Shown here in pieces: positions 8,306 through 16,985 of a DNA stretch of 17,776 nt. Each line of letters opens with the position of its first letter. The stretch's first letter is position 1. The stretch spans positions 116,568-134,343 of the forward strand of contig MU069473.1 in NCBI GenBank assembly GCA_002284615.2, read 5' to 3'. Position numbers and translations under genes: made by a program. The DNA comes from Dunaliella salina (Eukaryota; Chlorophyta; Chlorophyceae; Chlamydomonadales; Dunaliellaceae). The notes beneath the pieces were generated by a model, which saw nothing but the letters and a program-made list of their open reading frames with translations, was not told the DNA's origin and ran no database searches.

Positions 8306-9848
8306 ATGTGTGTTGTTGATACGACGGTATACTGGGAGGGTTTTTGCTTCAGTGCTTTGTAAGCAATGATCTTTTGGATAGAGGATGTGTTCAATTCTTG
8401 TCGTAGGGCAAGGTCAACAAGAGCTGCCAGCCTGTTAAGTGCAACTCTGCATTTGTTGTTCACCATGGGGTACTTAGCCTGAAGTTGAGAAACTGAGATG
8501 ATGTGAGCTTTGCGTGGAGATGTAAGCCCATGTAGCCCACTGATTCCCATATTCAGCAGAGGTTGCATAATGCAGGTGATGAGAGTAGGGAGATTGTGAG
8601 GAGGTGGTTTGTGCAAGGTGAGGGCTTCACAATTGTGCTCTAGTTCCTCCTTGAACACATTGGTGCTATTTTTCATGAGACGGAGCTTGCTGGAATGGAT
8701 GCTAGTGAGCTGGCGAGCGCGCATGTTATAGTTGAGCTGACGTTTAATGTGCAGATTTGTTCCTTTTCGATTGGTGAGGTAGGTTTCAGATAAAGTATTT
8801 AGGTTTTCTATCTGTTTAGTTAGGAGGCTGAGGCTAACTGTGCGGCGTCTTGCTGAGGGGTCCTCAAGGCTGGAAGGGAGAGCAAAAGCCTGGCGTCTAT
8901 GGTATTCTACACAGACTGAAGTGCGTCCAAGTCCAAAATTATCAGGATCTTCGCGGATCATTGCTGCAGCTGTGCTTTTCCAGAGTTTGTGTTTGTGTTT
9001 GACCATTCTGTCTATCATGGAATCCCAGATAGTAAGGTCAGTAGGGGTGCAGGGAGTTACTGCCGCAGTAGTGCGGCAAAAGAGTATGCAAGGCTAGGGA
9101 TCATGGCTGTGCGAACTATGTTTAGCACTTGGCGTGGGGATGCGTAGGATGCTTCAAGATTATCTAGCTTATTTTTGAGGTTATAAATCACACGCTGAAT
9201 CTGGTGCTTCCAGTTAAGGTCCATTGTCATTTGAACTCCGAGATAGAGGAAGGGCTCACTTGATGCGAGGAACTGGGCCTTCTGTCATTGGATTTCTATT
9301 TTCCCTGCAGTTTTTGATGGAGTGCTCGTGAAGAAGCCAGCTCATTGTGATCTTTTCTGGAATAGCTGTGTAGAATGCCGGTAACTTTAATCTTACTGCC
9401 GGAAATGATGAGTGCGGCCCAGTCAGAGTAGTAGAAGTTCTAGTAGAGAGTCTTCTGGCTTGTGCTTTCAGGTCTTGTATTGTGCTGTTTGGGCAGAGGA
9501 GGTCATCAGCAAAGGCAGCGCTGCCAAGGTTATTTGCAAGGTGTTCATCGGTGGTGGTTTGGTCAGGGACACATCCATGTTTGTAGCCGCGCCCCCTGGC
9601 ATGCAGCCAACGCAGGAGAGGCTCCATGTAGAGAAGAAAGAGAAAGGGTGAGAGTGTATCACCTTGAATTGTACCTCTCTCAACGTCAATTTGCTTAGTG
9701 CTAGTCCCTGAGGGCAGTCTTCCTTGAGTAATGGCATTTTCATTCATACATTTTTGACGGTGTTTATGGCATCAGTGGGGAAGCCCACATCGTACATTAT
9801 CCAGAACATCCTGTCATGGTCAGTAATATTGAAGGCTGAGGTGAAATC
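8302..9848 (-). pseudogene. LINE reverse transcriptase (fingers partly lost, palm, thumb)
   Basis: The sequence starts at 9848 with DFTSAFNITDHDRMFW, the RT block holding the first catalytic Asp. It then breaks at a TGA near 9750, where five bases replace one codon. The next frame (9747-9256) has ERGTIQGDTLSPFLFLLYMEP (near 9684-9622) and FADDLL, the catalytic Asp pair of the YxDD motif, at 9513-9502. A further shift near 9300 leads to FLYLGVQMTMDLNW, the strand that follows the palm in non-LTR RTs. Another shift near 9060 leads to the frame 9018-8302, a long basic, mostly helical extension. Everything N-terminal to the first Asp, including any APE endonuclease, is absent. The enzyme would copy element RNA at a nicked target. 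This copy is inactive. Confidence 0.93.
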
Positions 9849-9883
9849 CTACTAGCCTAGGAGAGCCTACTAGCCTAGGAGAG
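9848..9883. repeat. Perfect 18-bp tandem duplication at the junction of two LINE copies
   Basis: CCTACTAGCCTAGGAGAG occurs twice without a gap (9848-9865 and 9866-9883). It lies exactly where the truncated RT frame of the downstream LINE begins and where the 3' UTR of the upstream LINE fragment ends. It could be the repetitive 3' tail of the upstream fragment or a duplication made when the second insertion occurred. Confidence 0.95.
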
Positions 9884-9961
9884 AGCCAAAGACACAGCTA
9901 ATGAGGATCTGGGAGGTTGTCCGCCATATTCCTGGACGCCTGGACTTTCCTTCTCCTGCAG

Positions 9962-10100
9962 GAGCACCGGCGTCGTCAAGCCACCAGGACCGGCCCTGAT
10001 CCTACCGGTTAGAACCCGGAGGCCTAGGTCAGGGGTTCGATTCTGCTCAGATACCCGCTTGCAGCAAACATCGCTATGTTTGCAATGTACCCTTACCTTA
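9962..10100 (+). mobile_element. tRNA-like SINE insertion (139 bp)
   Basis: Between the two 13-bp duplicates lies a 139-bp unit with a pol III B-box-like sequence (GGTTCGATTCT, 10034-10044) set in a T-arm-like context, CAGGGGTTCGATTCTG. A short simple tail at the 3' end (CCCTTACCTTACCTT, running into the duplicate) sets the orientation as plus. The A box is not obvious: TTAGAACCCGG (about 10009-10019) is a weak match and sits too close to the B box for a normal tRNA. A hairpin AAACAT-CGCT-ATGTTT precedes the tail. SINEs are non-autonomous and copied by a partner LINE. Confidence 0.85.
10034..10044 (+). promoter_or_regulatory. RNA polymerase III B box of the SINE
   Basis: GGTTCGATTCT fits the tRNA B-box consensus GGTTCGANNCC except at the last base or bases. 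It would be the internal promoter element bound by TFIIIC. It is supported by the SINE context. Confidence 0.7.
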
Positions 10101-10545
10101 CCTTCTCCTGCAGCCCTGCGCCGCACGCCCAGAACCCCTCTTCCCCAGCAGTCCCTGAAAGTGAAGAGCAGATTGGTGTTCATGATGGATGTCAATGAAT
10201 GGCGAAGCTGTTTTGCTTGCGATTCAGCTTTTTGCTTGCTTAAAGCCCATATTCACAAGGTTTGATCGTGCTTTCATTGTAAACTGTGCCAGCCACACCA
10301 ATTGAAACGATGTGCAGAGTCACTTTATTACTCCTGTTAGGGTTTTTTTGAGCTGCGGGATCTAAGTCTGGTTACAGTGTGAGAGTGTTGAGCTGCTGCC
10401 CGTTCCAAAATGATGAAGGAGATGGTGTCAGGGCAGGATTTTAATTCAACAAGGTGGATGTCCCTGTCTTGATCAGGGATATTGGAGGAATCCAGGTGGA
10501 AGGTCGACCTGGTATAGAGCACACAAAGAGAGCATCCAGATCCAC

Positions 10546-11139
10546 ACTAACTTCCCTTAGTAGCATTTCCTTTGTAGCATTTCCTTGGGGGCAGGTTTAC
10601 TTGCACAGATTGTTTAATTTGTAGAGAGAAGGCTGAGAGCCTCTCTTAATGAAGACCTATTACTAAAATTTTAGGTTTTAGGCTTTCATAAGGGGTGCAG
10701 TTGTGCACCAACATGTTCCTTTTCCAGAAGGAATTTCTCACTGCTTTCCACTCCTGCTCTGCATTATTCACTTCCTTTCCCCCGCCTGCAATCTGAACTT
10801 ACTGACTCATGGACTGGGATGTGTTCCTTTGTAAGCCTTGCTAGCTCATCAAGTAGGAAATCTACCAGACACACTCGGCCTTTCTGGTGCAGCCTCCTTT
10901 TTTTCCGTCGACCAAGAAAGAAAGATCTGGTCTGTTGCTTTTCAAAACATTAGATAAGGAAAGAATAAGAAAAAAATGCATTAAAGGATGGAATTCAACA
11001 GAGTACAAGAACACACCAGCTATCCAAACAGGCCAAACACCTGCTAAATCTTACCGGCAATGCAGGACCTGCATAAGTAAAACCCGCCCGAGGGGAGAGT
11101 GCGAAAAAACACAAGTCCAGTGATTTGTAAGGGTTGATT
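10546..11139. other. No recognisable gene
   Basis: I find no coding exon, RNA gene or transposon motif here. A small imperfect duplication, TAGCATTTCC(TT), occurs twice at about 10560-10584. The stretch separates the LINE fragment from the 3' end of the coiled-coil gene and should include sequence downstream of that gene's polyadenylation site. Confidence 0.5.
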
Positions 11140-11202
11140 GGGGTCATAAAATCATCTTGCTGGGGTCATAAAACCATTTTGCTGGGGTCACAAAATCATT
11201 GC
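11140..11202. repeat. 22-bp tandem repeat, about 2.9 copies
   Basis: Units at 11140, 11162 and 11184 are variants of GGGGTCATAAAATCATCTTGCT, and the last is cut short. The array lies just downstream of the stop codon of the coiled-coil gene (11256-11258, minus strand), so it probably sits in or near its 3' UTR. Confidence 0.93.
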
Positions 11203-11255
11203 AACGTATATTACATTTATTCTTTTTCAATAGTCAGAAATGGGAGTATAAACGC

Positions 11256-14086
11256 TTACACTAGCTTGTGTCTGAGGTCTAGCAAGGCAGCAACCTCTGG
11301 CAGCAAAGCTGAATCATGCGTTACTTCAGACCCACCAGCAACATCGCCTTGCTCATTTACACCTGACACCTGCAAAGCATCTCCGCCAAGTCTGCTGCTA
11401 TCAATGACGTCATCATGGTCATGGGTGGGCTCCTTTGGGGAGCTCTGAGGAGCGCATGGCAGCATTTGTGGGGTTGGGGATGACCTTCGGAAAGCTGGTT
11501 GGCGAGGTGCTTGCAAGCAGCTTTGTTGAGCCTCCTGGCCTGCCATTTTCCAACGTTGAGCCTGCACATCCGAAAATCCATTTTTAGTTATTCATTCTGA
11601 GTTCAAGCTGCAGCGTTCAATAAATGCACCATGGTGAGGAAACACTGACCTGTCCCTAATTGGGAGTAGCACCATATGGGAACATGCGAGTTTTACATCG
11701 AGATTTGTAGCTGCCCATTTTTTGATAATAGAGATAGTGGCTTCTGTCACTGGACAACAAGGAGATGGCACCTTGAGCAACAATCAGTGCAGCTGGGAAA
11801 AAGAGCGTGCAGTTTGCATCAGCCTCTGAACTGTGGCATCTTGATGAAGCGAGGTGACTCATCTACCAATTTTCAACGCACCCTCTCTGCCCGCAGCTGG
11901 GAATCCAGCTCTTCCAGCACTTGCATATAGTGCACCTCCATCTTGTGCAGCTGCGCCACTGCCGCCTGTGCCTTTTCTTGTGCAGCTTGGGCGGCGCCAC
12001 GCTCCTTATGGATTCCGGCAGACAACGAAGCAACCTCACCCTGCACGGTCCACAGCGCTGCATGAGTTTTGATAACTGCAAAACAGACAGACTCTCGCGA
12101 TACCACACCTGCAGGGGGTGGGATTGAATGCAATGCAATAAGGAAATGGAAGTGTCTTCAATACCAGGGAGCTGCTGGATGACAGTCTAACAAAACCTGC
12201 TTGAAGCGATGGCCAAAGCTGACAAGGCAAGCACTTTTTTTCTTTTAAATCAACAAATCAAGGGCTACCTCAAAGACCGCATGAAGCACTGACTTCTAGG
12301 TTTTGGGAAAAAAAGGCACTCCTGTTGGAGATAGCCTGAGGGGAGGGCACCACCACCCACCTTGAGCGCAGCATAGTCTTTCTCCATCATGACCAGTTGC
12401 AACTCGCTGGTCATGGCTCGTGCATGGGCCTACACAAGACGCGCAAAACGCAAATGACCATGTAGGGTTTGCAGGCCTGAGCAGCGATTCCGTCTTGGCG
12501 CACCTGGCTTGAGTGCAAGAAAGTATCTTTAGCCAGGGAGCTATGCAGCTGCCTTGAAACCAGCACAGCAGTGGCGCAACAGATAGGGAATGGAGCGAAA
12601 CACAGCGCGTGGCTCTTTAAACAGTGTGTTGCACAACACACATCAGATCTAAGTCAACACTGTCCCTGTGCGCATGCTCACTTGGGCCAGCTCATGCACA
12701 GAGGCGTGCACTGCCTGGAGCGGCAGTGTTCCTCCCCCAGCCGTCATGAGCATCCGTGGCGTGCCATCCGAAGTCTGCATGTCCCCTTTGAGGAGGCCTG
12801 GGCCTTTTGGCTGCTGCCCCTCCTGCTGCTCTGGCTCTGCCCCAGTGCACACTTGCGCTTGTACTTGCGCAGGTGCACTAGCAGGCTCAGGCGCTGGCTG
12901 CAAGTTGCTTGAGGCGGGCGGATGCTCTGAGTCAAGCCCTGGATCTGGCATACGATGAGTGGACTGCTGCTGCTGCTGCTGCTGCTGCTCAGATTGGGGG
13001 GCAGCTGTCACCGCCGCCAGCTTCTGCTGTAGAGAAGCCTCCCTGCTGTGCGCCTCCTATATGAGGGAAGTGCAGGTGGAATGCCAATGTTCATGGGATC
13101 TGGGATCTTGGAGGGGGGATGCAGTCGGCAAGATCACGGCTTTTTTGTGCAATTCTTCCGCGAAGTACTTAGGGCAAACTTGACTTGGCCACTCCCACAG
13201 AGGTGCAGCGAAATGTGTCTGTGTGGTACATGGTCAGGACAACGTGAATCTGCGCAATACGTGGGGTAGGAAGATGTGACTTGGCCAACTCCACAGAGGT
13301 GCAGGGATATGGATTGCGAGGGGCATTGGGCGCATCCATTGGGCGAGGGAGAGGACAGTGTGAGCTTGATTTGCATATCCTGTGAGCTCCCTAGCTGTGG
13401 CATTCGCTGAAACTGGCAAGGGTGGTGGAGGCAAAGGAAAAATGCAAGGGAATTGTGCACAAGTAGAAGGGGCTTCTTTTGGGAGCTTCATCCCATCTTG
13501 GAGCTTCAAAACGAGTCTTCGGCAACGGAGTATTTTGCATCCTTGTTGTTAGACAATCACTATTTATTCACAGGTGGCTTCATGGTGCGGTGGAATTATA
13601 GGGGGCTTGTTGACAGAACTGGACTTGACCAAGATTCTTTTCTTTTGTTTGCAAAAACTACACCATTTACCTTGCCAAATAAATAAATTTTCACGGCATC
13701 ATTGACACGAATTGCTGTACAAGAATGTCTACCAATCTAGTAGGGCTCCCTTTTGGTTTTCTTGCTTTAGTTGCTTGCTCAGCAGCGCCTCACACCAGAT
13801 CAGCCATGCTACTTAACCTGCTTTGCAGCTTTGCAACCTATTTTCTCTACAGACGAAGGGGTACCCTGTATTGCATGAATCCTACATTCCTTTTTGTCCT
13901 ACCCACCTGTAGCTCCTGCTTTAGCATTGCCAGCTCCTGGTCTTGGTGCTGTGAGAGCTGCTGCTGTTCCGCCTGCTGTTGCTGCTCCTGCAGCCCCTTC
14001 ACATTTCCTAGCATACTCCGCAGCAAGGTGACCTCGTTGTTGGCCGATGCCAGTTGTGTGTGGAGCACTGTGCGCTCTGCAGCCAC
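11256..14086 (-). CDS. Gln-rich coiled-coil protein, C-terminal five exons
   Basis: Five minus-strand exons, all joined in phase 0: 14086-13907 (60 codons), 13056-12682 (125), 12429-12361 (23), 12040-11882 (53) and 11561-11256 (101 plus TAA). Donors are GTGGGT, GTGAGC, GTGGGT and GTGCGT, and acceptors end in CAG or TAG. Heptad-like helices rich in Glu, Gln, Leu and Ala dominate exons 1, 3 and 4 (for example HTQLASANNEVTLLRSML, TSELQLVMMEKDYAALK, LHKMEVHYMQVLEELDSQL). Exon 2 has a run of eight Gln followed by a Pro/Ala/Gln-rich, disordered-looking stretch. The last exon is also disordered, with an acidic patch (DHDDVID). No enzyme domain or membrane segment is seen and I do not recognise the family. 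Golgin-, centrosome- or flagella-type coiled-coil proteins are possible. The true N-terminus is not in this segment. An exon at 17569-17679 may belong to it. Confidence 0.75.
12964..12987. repeat. (CTG)8 trinucleotide repeat encoding poly-Gln
   Basis: Eight CTG units on the plus strand read as eight CAG codons (Gln) in the second exon of the minus-strand coiled-coil gene, preceded by a GAG. The pure CAG run makes it a likely length-polymorphic site. Confidence 0.95.
13181..13304. repeat. Degenerate direct repeat, spacing 96 bp, in an intron
   Basis: TGACTTGGCC-ACTC-CACAGAGGTGCAG occurs at 13181 and 13277 with one or two differences. Similarity beyond the first 28 bases is weak. Both copies lie in the 850-bp intron (13057-13906) of the coiled-coil gene. 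Confidence 0.7.
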
Positions 14087-14950
14087 CTGTCCTCCAAATC
14101 CGAGGGTTCACAAACGTGTTGCTTTGACAGAGATGGGGTGGAAACTCGCCAGCGCAATCACTGCGCACAGACTGGTGGGTCCTTGTCAAGATAAAGCTAG
14201 AACAGTGGACAATGTATGATGGGGAGAGATCCAAGGAAGGTGCAGAAGCTGGGAACAACATCCAAGCAGGAGCAGAGGCAGTGTGGGTATTTGGAAACCA
14301 GGGCCCAGGCTGAGTCGCTGGAGTGGCAAAGACATACGCATGCCAGGCATGGTAAGTGGTGTTTGGGTGTTGGCGGTTGCTGCAAGGGAACTTTTTTTCG
14401 TCAATTAGGGCAGCTACACTGGGAGCAGCAAAAAAAAATGCATCTAGCTGACAAGCGTGTGATGAAGCCTGGCAAGACTGAGCCCCTACTCACCAACGAC
14501 TGCACATGCATGTGTTGCAGGGATGAAGAGGCGCGAGGAAGACTTGCGGGCGTAAAGCGGACAGGCATGCACGAGCTGATACAGAGCAAACAAATAGGCA
14601 GTCAGGCAGGTATTAGCTAACAAAGGCAGTCATGCTGAACTTCCGTTTCAGCATTCAGGCGCGCATGCAGGCATAGCTGCTCTAAATGGCGCCATGCGCG
14701 CCCATGCCAAAGCCTGTGTGCACACCTCTCCTACTTTTTCAATGTTTCCTTTTTCTTTCCCTTTTGCACACCTGGTGGGCAAACGCTTGGGCTGCGGCAC
14801 ATTCTGCTTGCAGAGAGTGCATCCGCGACTGAAGCCCTGCCAACTGAGCGCCTGCGTATGCACACAAACAGAGAATCCGGAGCCAGCATTGAAAGGCCTG
14901 GTGTAATATTTAAGGTGTGTGGGACTCTTGTGTGCAAGGGCTCTGGTGCG
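14087..14950. other. Unassigned sequence, probable intron
   Basis: I see no exon that joins in phase with the coiled-coil gene and carries good splice sites. A short segment before a GTGAGT donor (GTGAGT at 14495-14490, preceded by SLQHMHVQSL) is the best candidate, but it lacks an acceptor in the right phase. If the exon at 17569-17679 belongs to this gene, the whole stretch is part of a 3.5-kb intron. Confidence 0.45.
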
Positions 14951-14954
14951 GACC

Positions 14955-16010
14955 TTGTGGTCTGCGCGGCATGTATCCTGTGGCATACCTTGGTGTGCAT
15001 ACGTATCATACAGCTGACCTTCCGTGGCAATCATCTTGTGGCATGAAGATTTAGTGTGTGGTTGGGTAAGGGGGTTCAGCATGTGGCAAAAGAGGGTAGA
15101 GAGCCTCTTTGGGGCCTACTGAGCCCTCTTTCAAGCCTCTTCTGTCAACTTCTTAACCCTCTTTATGCAACCCTTATCCTGTGGCATACCTTGGTGTGCA
15201 TATTACTGCCACGTAGCTGACCCTGTGAGGCATGCATTTTGTGGCATGAAGGGTTAAATTACGCAACGCATCGGGTGCACCTTCTGTGGCACGCAGGCCC
15301 ACATGCGGGCAGGCAGCTGTCAAACCCTGATGTTGACCTCTTTTGTGGCACGTATATCTTGCGGCATGTGTCTTGGGACATACCCCCCCAGACAGCCTGC
15401 AACTGATCCTGTATGGCATGCTTATTGCGGCATGAAGGTTTGACCTGCGCAGCGAGCCTGGTGCAAGCTCTGTGGCATGCAGGCCCTGCAGCCGTCATAT
15501 CCGAATGTCCACCTTTTGTGGCATGTAACCAGTACGCACCCCCTTGATTCGGCAATTTCATTTCTCCATTACGCACACACCATTACGCACCCTCATGTTC
15601 CGAAAACCGCCAAAATCCTACCTAATTTGCACCTCAAAACTAATTTTTGTGCATTACACAGGGCTTGAAAAAGGATTTATAATGCGTAATGGTCACATGC
15701 CGGTACGGTATATCTTGCGGCATATACCTCCAGAGCACACACCTTGCAGCTGATCTTCTGTGGCACACACCTCGTGGCATGAAGGTTTCACCTATATGCA
15801 GCAAACCTGGTGCATGCTTTGTGGCGCGCAGGCCCTGCAGCAGTCAAATCCAATGTCAATTTTGCGACAAATACCTTGCGGCTTGCATTTTGCGGCGTAC
15901 CTCGGAGCACACCCCGCAGATGATCTTGTATGACATGCATCTTGTGGCATCAAGAGCTACCCTATGCAGCCAACCATTTCCCTCCTGTACTCGGTATCTG
16001 GATACCTGGA
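14955..16010. repeat. Satellite-like tandem array, unit about 170-200 bp
   Basis: Diverged units share, in order, a CATGAAGGTTTGACCT-like block, a GCAGCGAACCTGGTGCA block, TGTGGCATGCAGGCCCTGCAG, CAGTCAAATCC, TTTTGTGGCATG, TATCTTGCGGCATAC and CAGCTGATCTTCTGTGGCA. The first block recurs near 15042, 15245, 15432, 15778 and 15947. The spacings are 203, 187, 346 and 169, and the long one contains an inserted element (15522-15699). A partial copy lies apart at about 16215-16275. The submotif TGTGGCATG repeats within each unit, which suggests the unit grew from a shorter one. Confidence 0.85.
15522..15699. mobile_element. MITE-like insertion with 17-bp imperfect terminal inverted repeats
   Basis: The 178-bp segment interrupts one satellite unit. 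Its ends, CATGTAACCAGTACGCA (15522-15538) and TGCGTAATGGTCACATG (15683-15699), are inverted copies matching at 15 of 17 positions. Two more copies of CCATTACGCA lie inside at 15566 and 15580, so four copies of the terminal motif are present. The interior is more AT-rich than the host and encodes nothing. The outermost CATG may belong to the satellite, so the true end could be ACCAGTACGCA, and a target duplication of only GTA or TA is possible. A non-autonomous DNA transposon is the likely nature; the superfamily is unknown. Confidence 0.6.
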
Positions 16011-16384
16011 GCCTCAAGTCAAACATTTGAGCTTTTGGGTTGAGACTTCTTGTGCCATTCCTCTCAGTGCCTACTTGGAGAACCTTTGCGTTATGTTACA
16101 TTATGAGTGCATGTTTCTCATCAGTTGACGCCTCTATACACAAGCTTTCTTTTTCAGACTTGTCTAGTTTCAGGTCTGTTCTTCCGCTCAGCTGCCCTCG
16201 TAGGCGGATATAGCGATGTAACCTTACCTATGCAGCGAACCTGGTGTACATCTTGGGCATGCAGGCCTCACAGCACTCAAACCCACGTGCTTGCTTCTAT
16301 ATTACACCTCCTCTTGTTTGGTTGGAGACGCAGCATTTGAGCGAATCCCTCAGACTGTTCACTGCTTTTCGTTTCTTTTTCACT

Positions 16385-16985
16385 GCAAGCCCACCCAACC
16401 ATGACCAGCACTCAAGCTTTCATGGGCAACAAGAGGGGTTTTATGCATCCATAAGCAACCCTCGAGCCTCCATGCAGCCATGAGCGGCCACCGTTCTTCC
16501 ACGCATTTACAAGCCAGTGAGACTTTTGCATTCCCTTGTTCAAACCTCCCTGTGGCGCTGGAAGCCGCACACCCTACCAACCAGCCTCATTGGAAAAATT
16601 AGGCTTCCACCGAACCATGCAACACATGGCTTCTTTCAGGTCCCTGTAGCAATCTGGCAATCAAAAACAGCACTCACCTGAGCCCAGCCAACCATGAGCA
16701 ACACTTCAGCTTTCACGCATGTATGAGCAAAACGTGGGCCTTGGTGCATCCATAAGCAACCCTCAAAAGCTTCCATGGAACCATGAGTGGCACTTGTGCT
16801 TCCACGCATCAACAAGCCACACTTCTTGCATTCCCTTGTTCAATCTTCCCTGTGGTGGTTGAGGCCGCCGCGCCCCCTACCAACCAGCCTCATGGAAAGG
16901 AGAGTGGGCCTCCTCCAAACCACGCATCGCATGGCTTCTGTCAGGACCCCATATAACAAGAACTGAAAATCAAAATCAGCACTCA
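16385..16985. repeat. Tandem duplication of a 300-bp unit
   Basis: Two diverged copies lie head to tail. Landmarks such as GCATCCATAAGCAACCCTC (16445 and 16746), CATTCCCTTGTTCAA (16529 and 16829) and CTACCAACCAGCCTCAT recur at a spacing of 300-301 bases. Each copy itself holds repeated CCATGAGC-like pieces. No coding potential is seen, and the unit differs from the satellite to the left and the array to the right. Confidence 0.9.

Larger units (their letters stand above)
3780..9848 (-). mobile_element. Degenerate non-LTR retrotransposon (LINE), Dualen/RandI-like, 5'-truncated
   Basis: On the minus strand a run of broken reading frames gives, in order, reverse transcriptase (9848-8302), a low-complexity linker (8305-7581), a PHD-like finger (about 7523-7061), a conserved region without a named domain (about 6922-5574), RNase H (5570-4911), a CCHC-like finger (4836-4633) and a PD-(D/E)XK-like endonuclease (4587-3917). 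RT with a downstream RNase H and a restriction-like endonuclease fits the Dualen/RandI group, which also has an APE endonuclease upstream of the RT. That part would have been lost here, because the element starts abruptly at the first catalytic Asp motif of the RT. At least six frameshifts and three in-frame stops show it is dead. The 3' end is AT-rich, and its exact boundary (about 3780-3850) and target-site duplication were not resolved. No LTRs were seen. Confidence 0.9.
9949..10113. repeat. 13-bp target-site duplication flanking a SINE
   Basis: CCTTCTCCTGCAG is present at 9949-9961 and again at 10101-10113, perfectly matched, on either side of the 139-bp insert. The duplicated sequence belongs to the LINE fragment, so the SINE inserted after that LINE. 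The coordinates given span both copies. Confidence 0.93.
9884..10540 (-). mobile_element. 3' fragment of a second LINE copy (endonuclease C-terminus), split by a SINE
   Basis: On the minus strand, RDIHLVELKSCPDT (Glu at 10447-10445) parallels the HLIEIKFC block of the larger LINE. Downstream, after an indel in a run of seven T (about 10333-10339), NKVTLHIVSIGVAGTVYNES (around 10322-10263) parallels its TIHPFLLGVGGAIYTEHT block. The upstream DLDALFV (another frame) matches the SRPDAV block with Pro changed to Leu. After the SINE the frame closes with ADNLPDPH and TAG (9900-9898), like NPPDPH-TAG in the other copy. The two copies differ at many residues, so they are different subfamilies, not a recent duplication. 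The 5' end is not sharp; I lose similarity near 10540. Confidence 0.85.

Noticed and set aside
3780..10540. LTR retrotransposon or retroviral origin of the RT/RNase H region
   Set aside because: No long terminal repeats, protease or integrase were seen. The RT motifs (QGDTLSP, FADD), the downstream finger and the restriction-like endonuclease fit a non-LTR element.
13105..13170. Possible extra coiled-coil exon (YFAEELHKKAVIL, minus strand)
   Set aside because: The acceptor (CTAAG) and the only in-phase donor (GTGATC) are poor, and the sequence runs into unrelated Pro/Ser residues.
14438..14560. Possible coiled-coil exon ending in SLQHMHVQSL before GTGAGT (minus strand)
   Set aside because: The donor is good, but there is no acceptor in the phase required by the rest of the gene.
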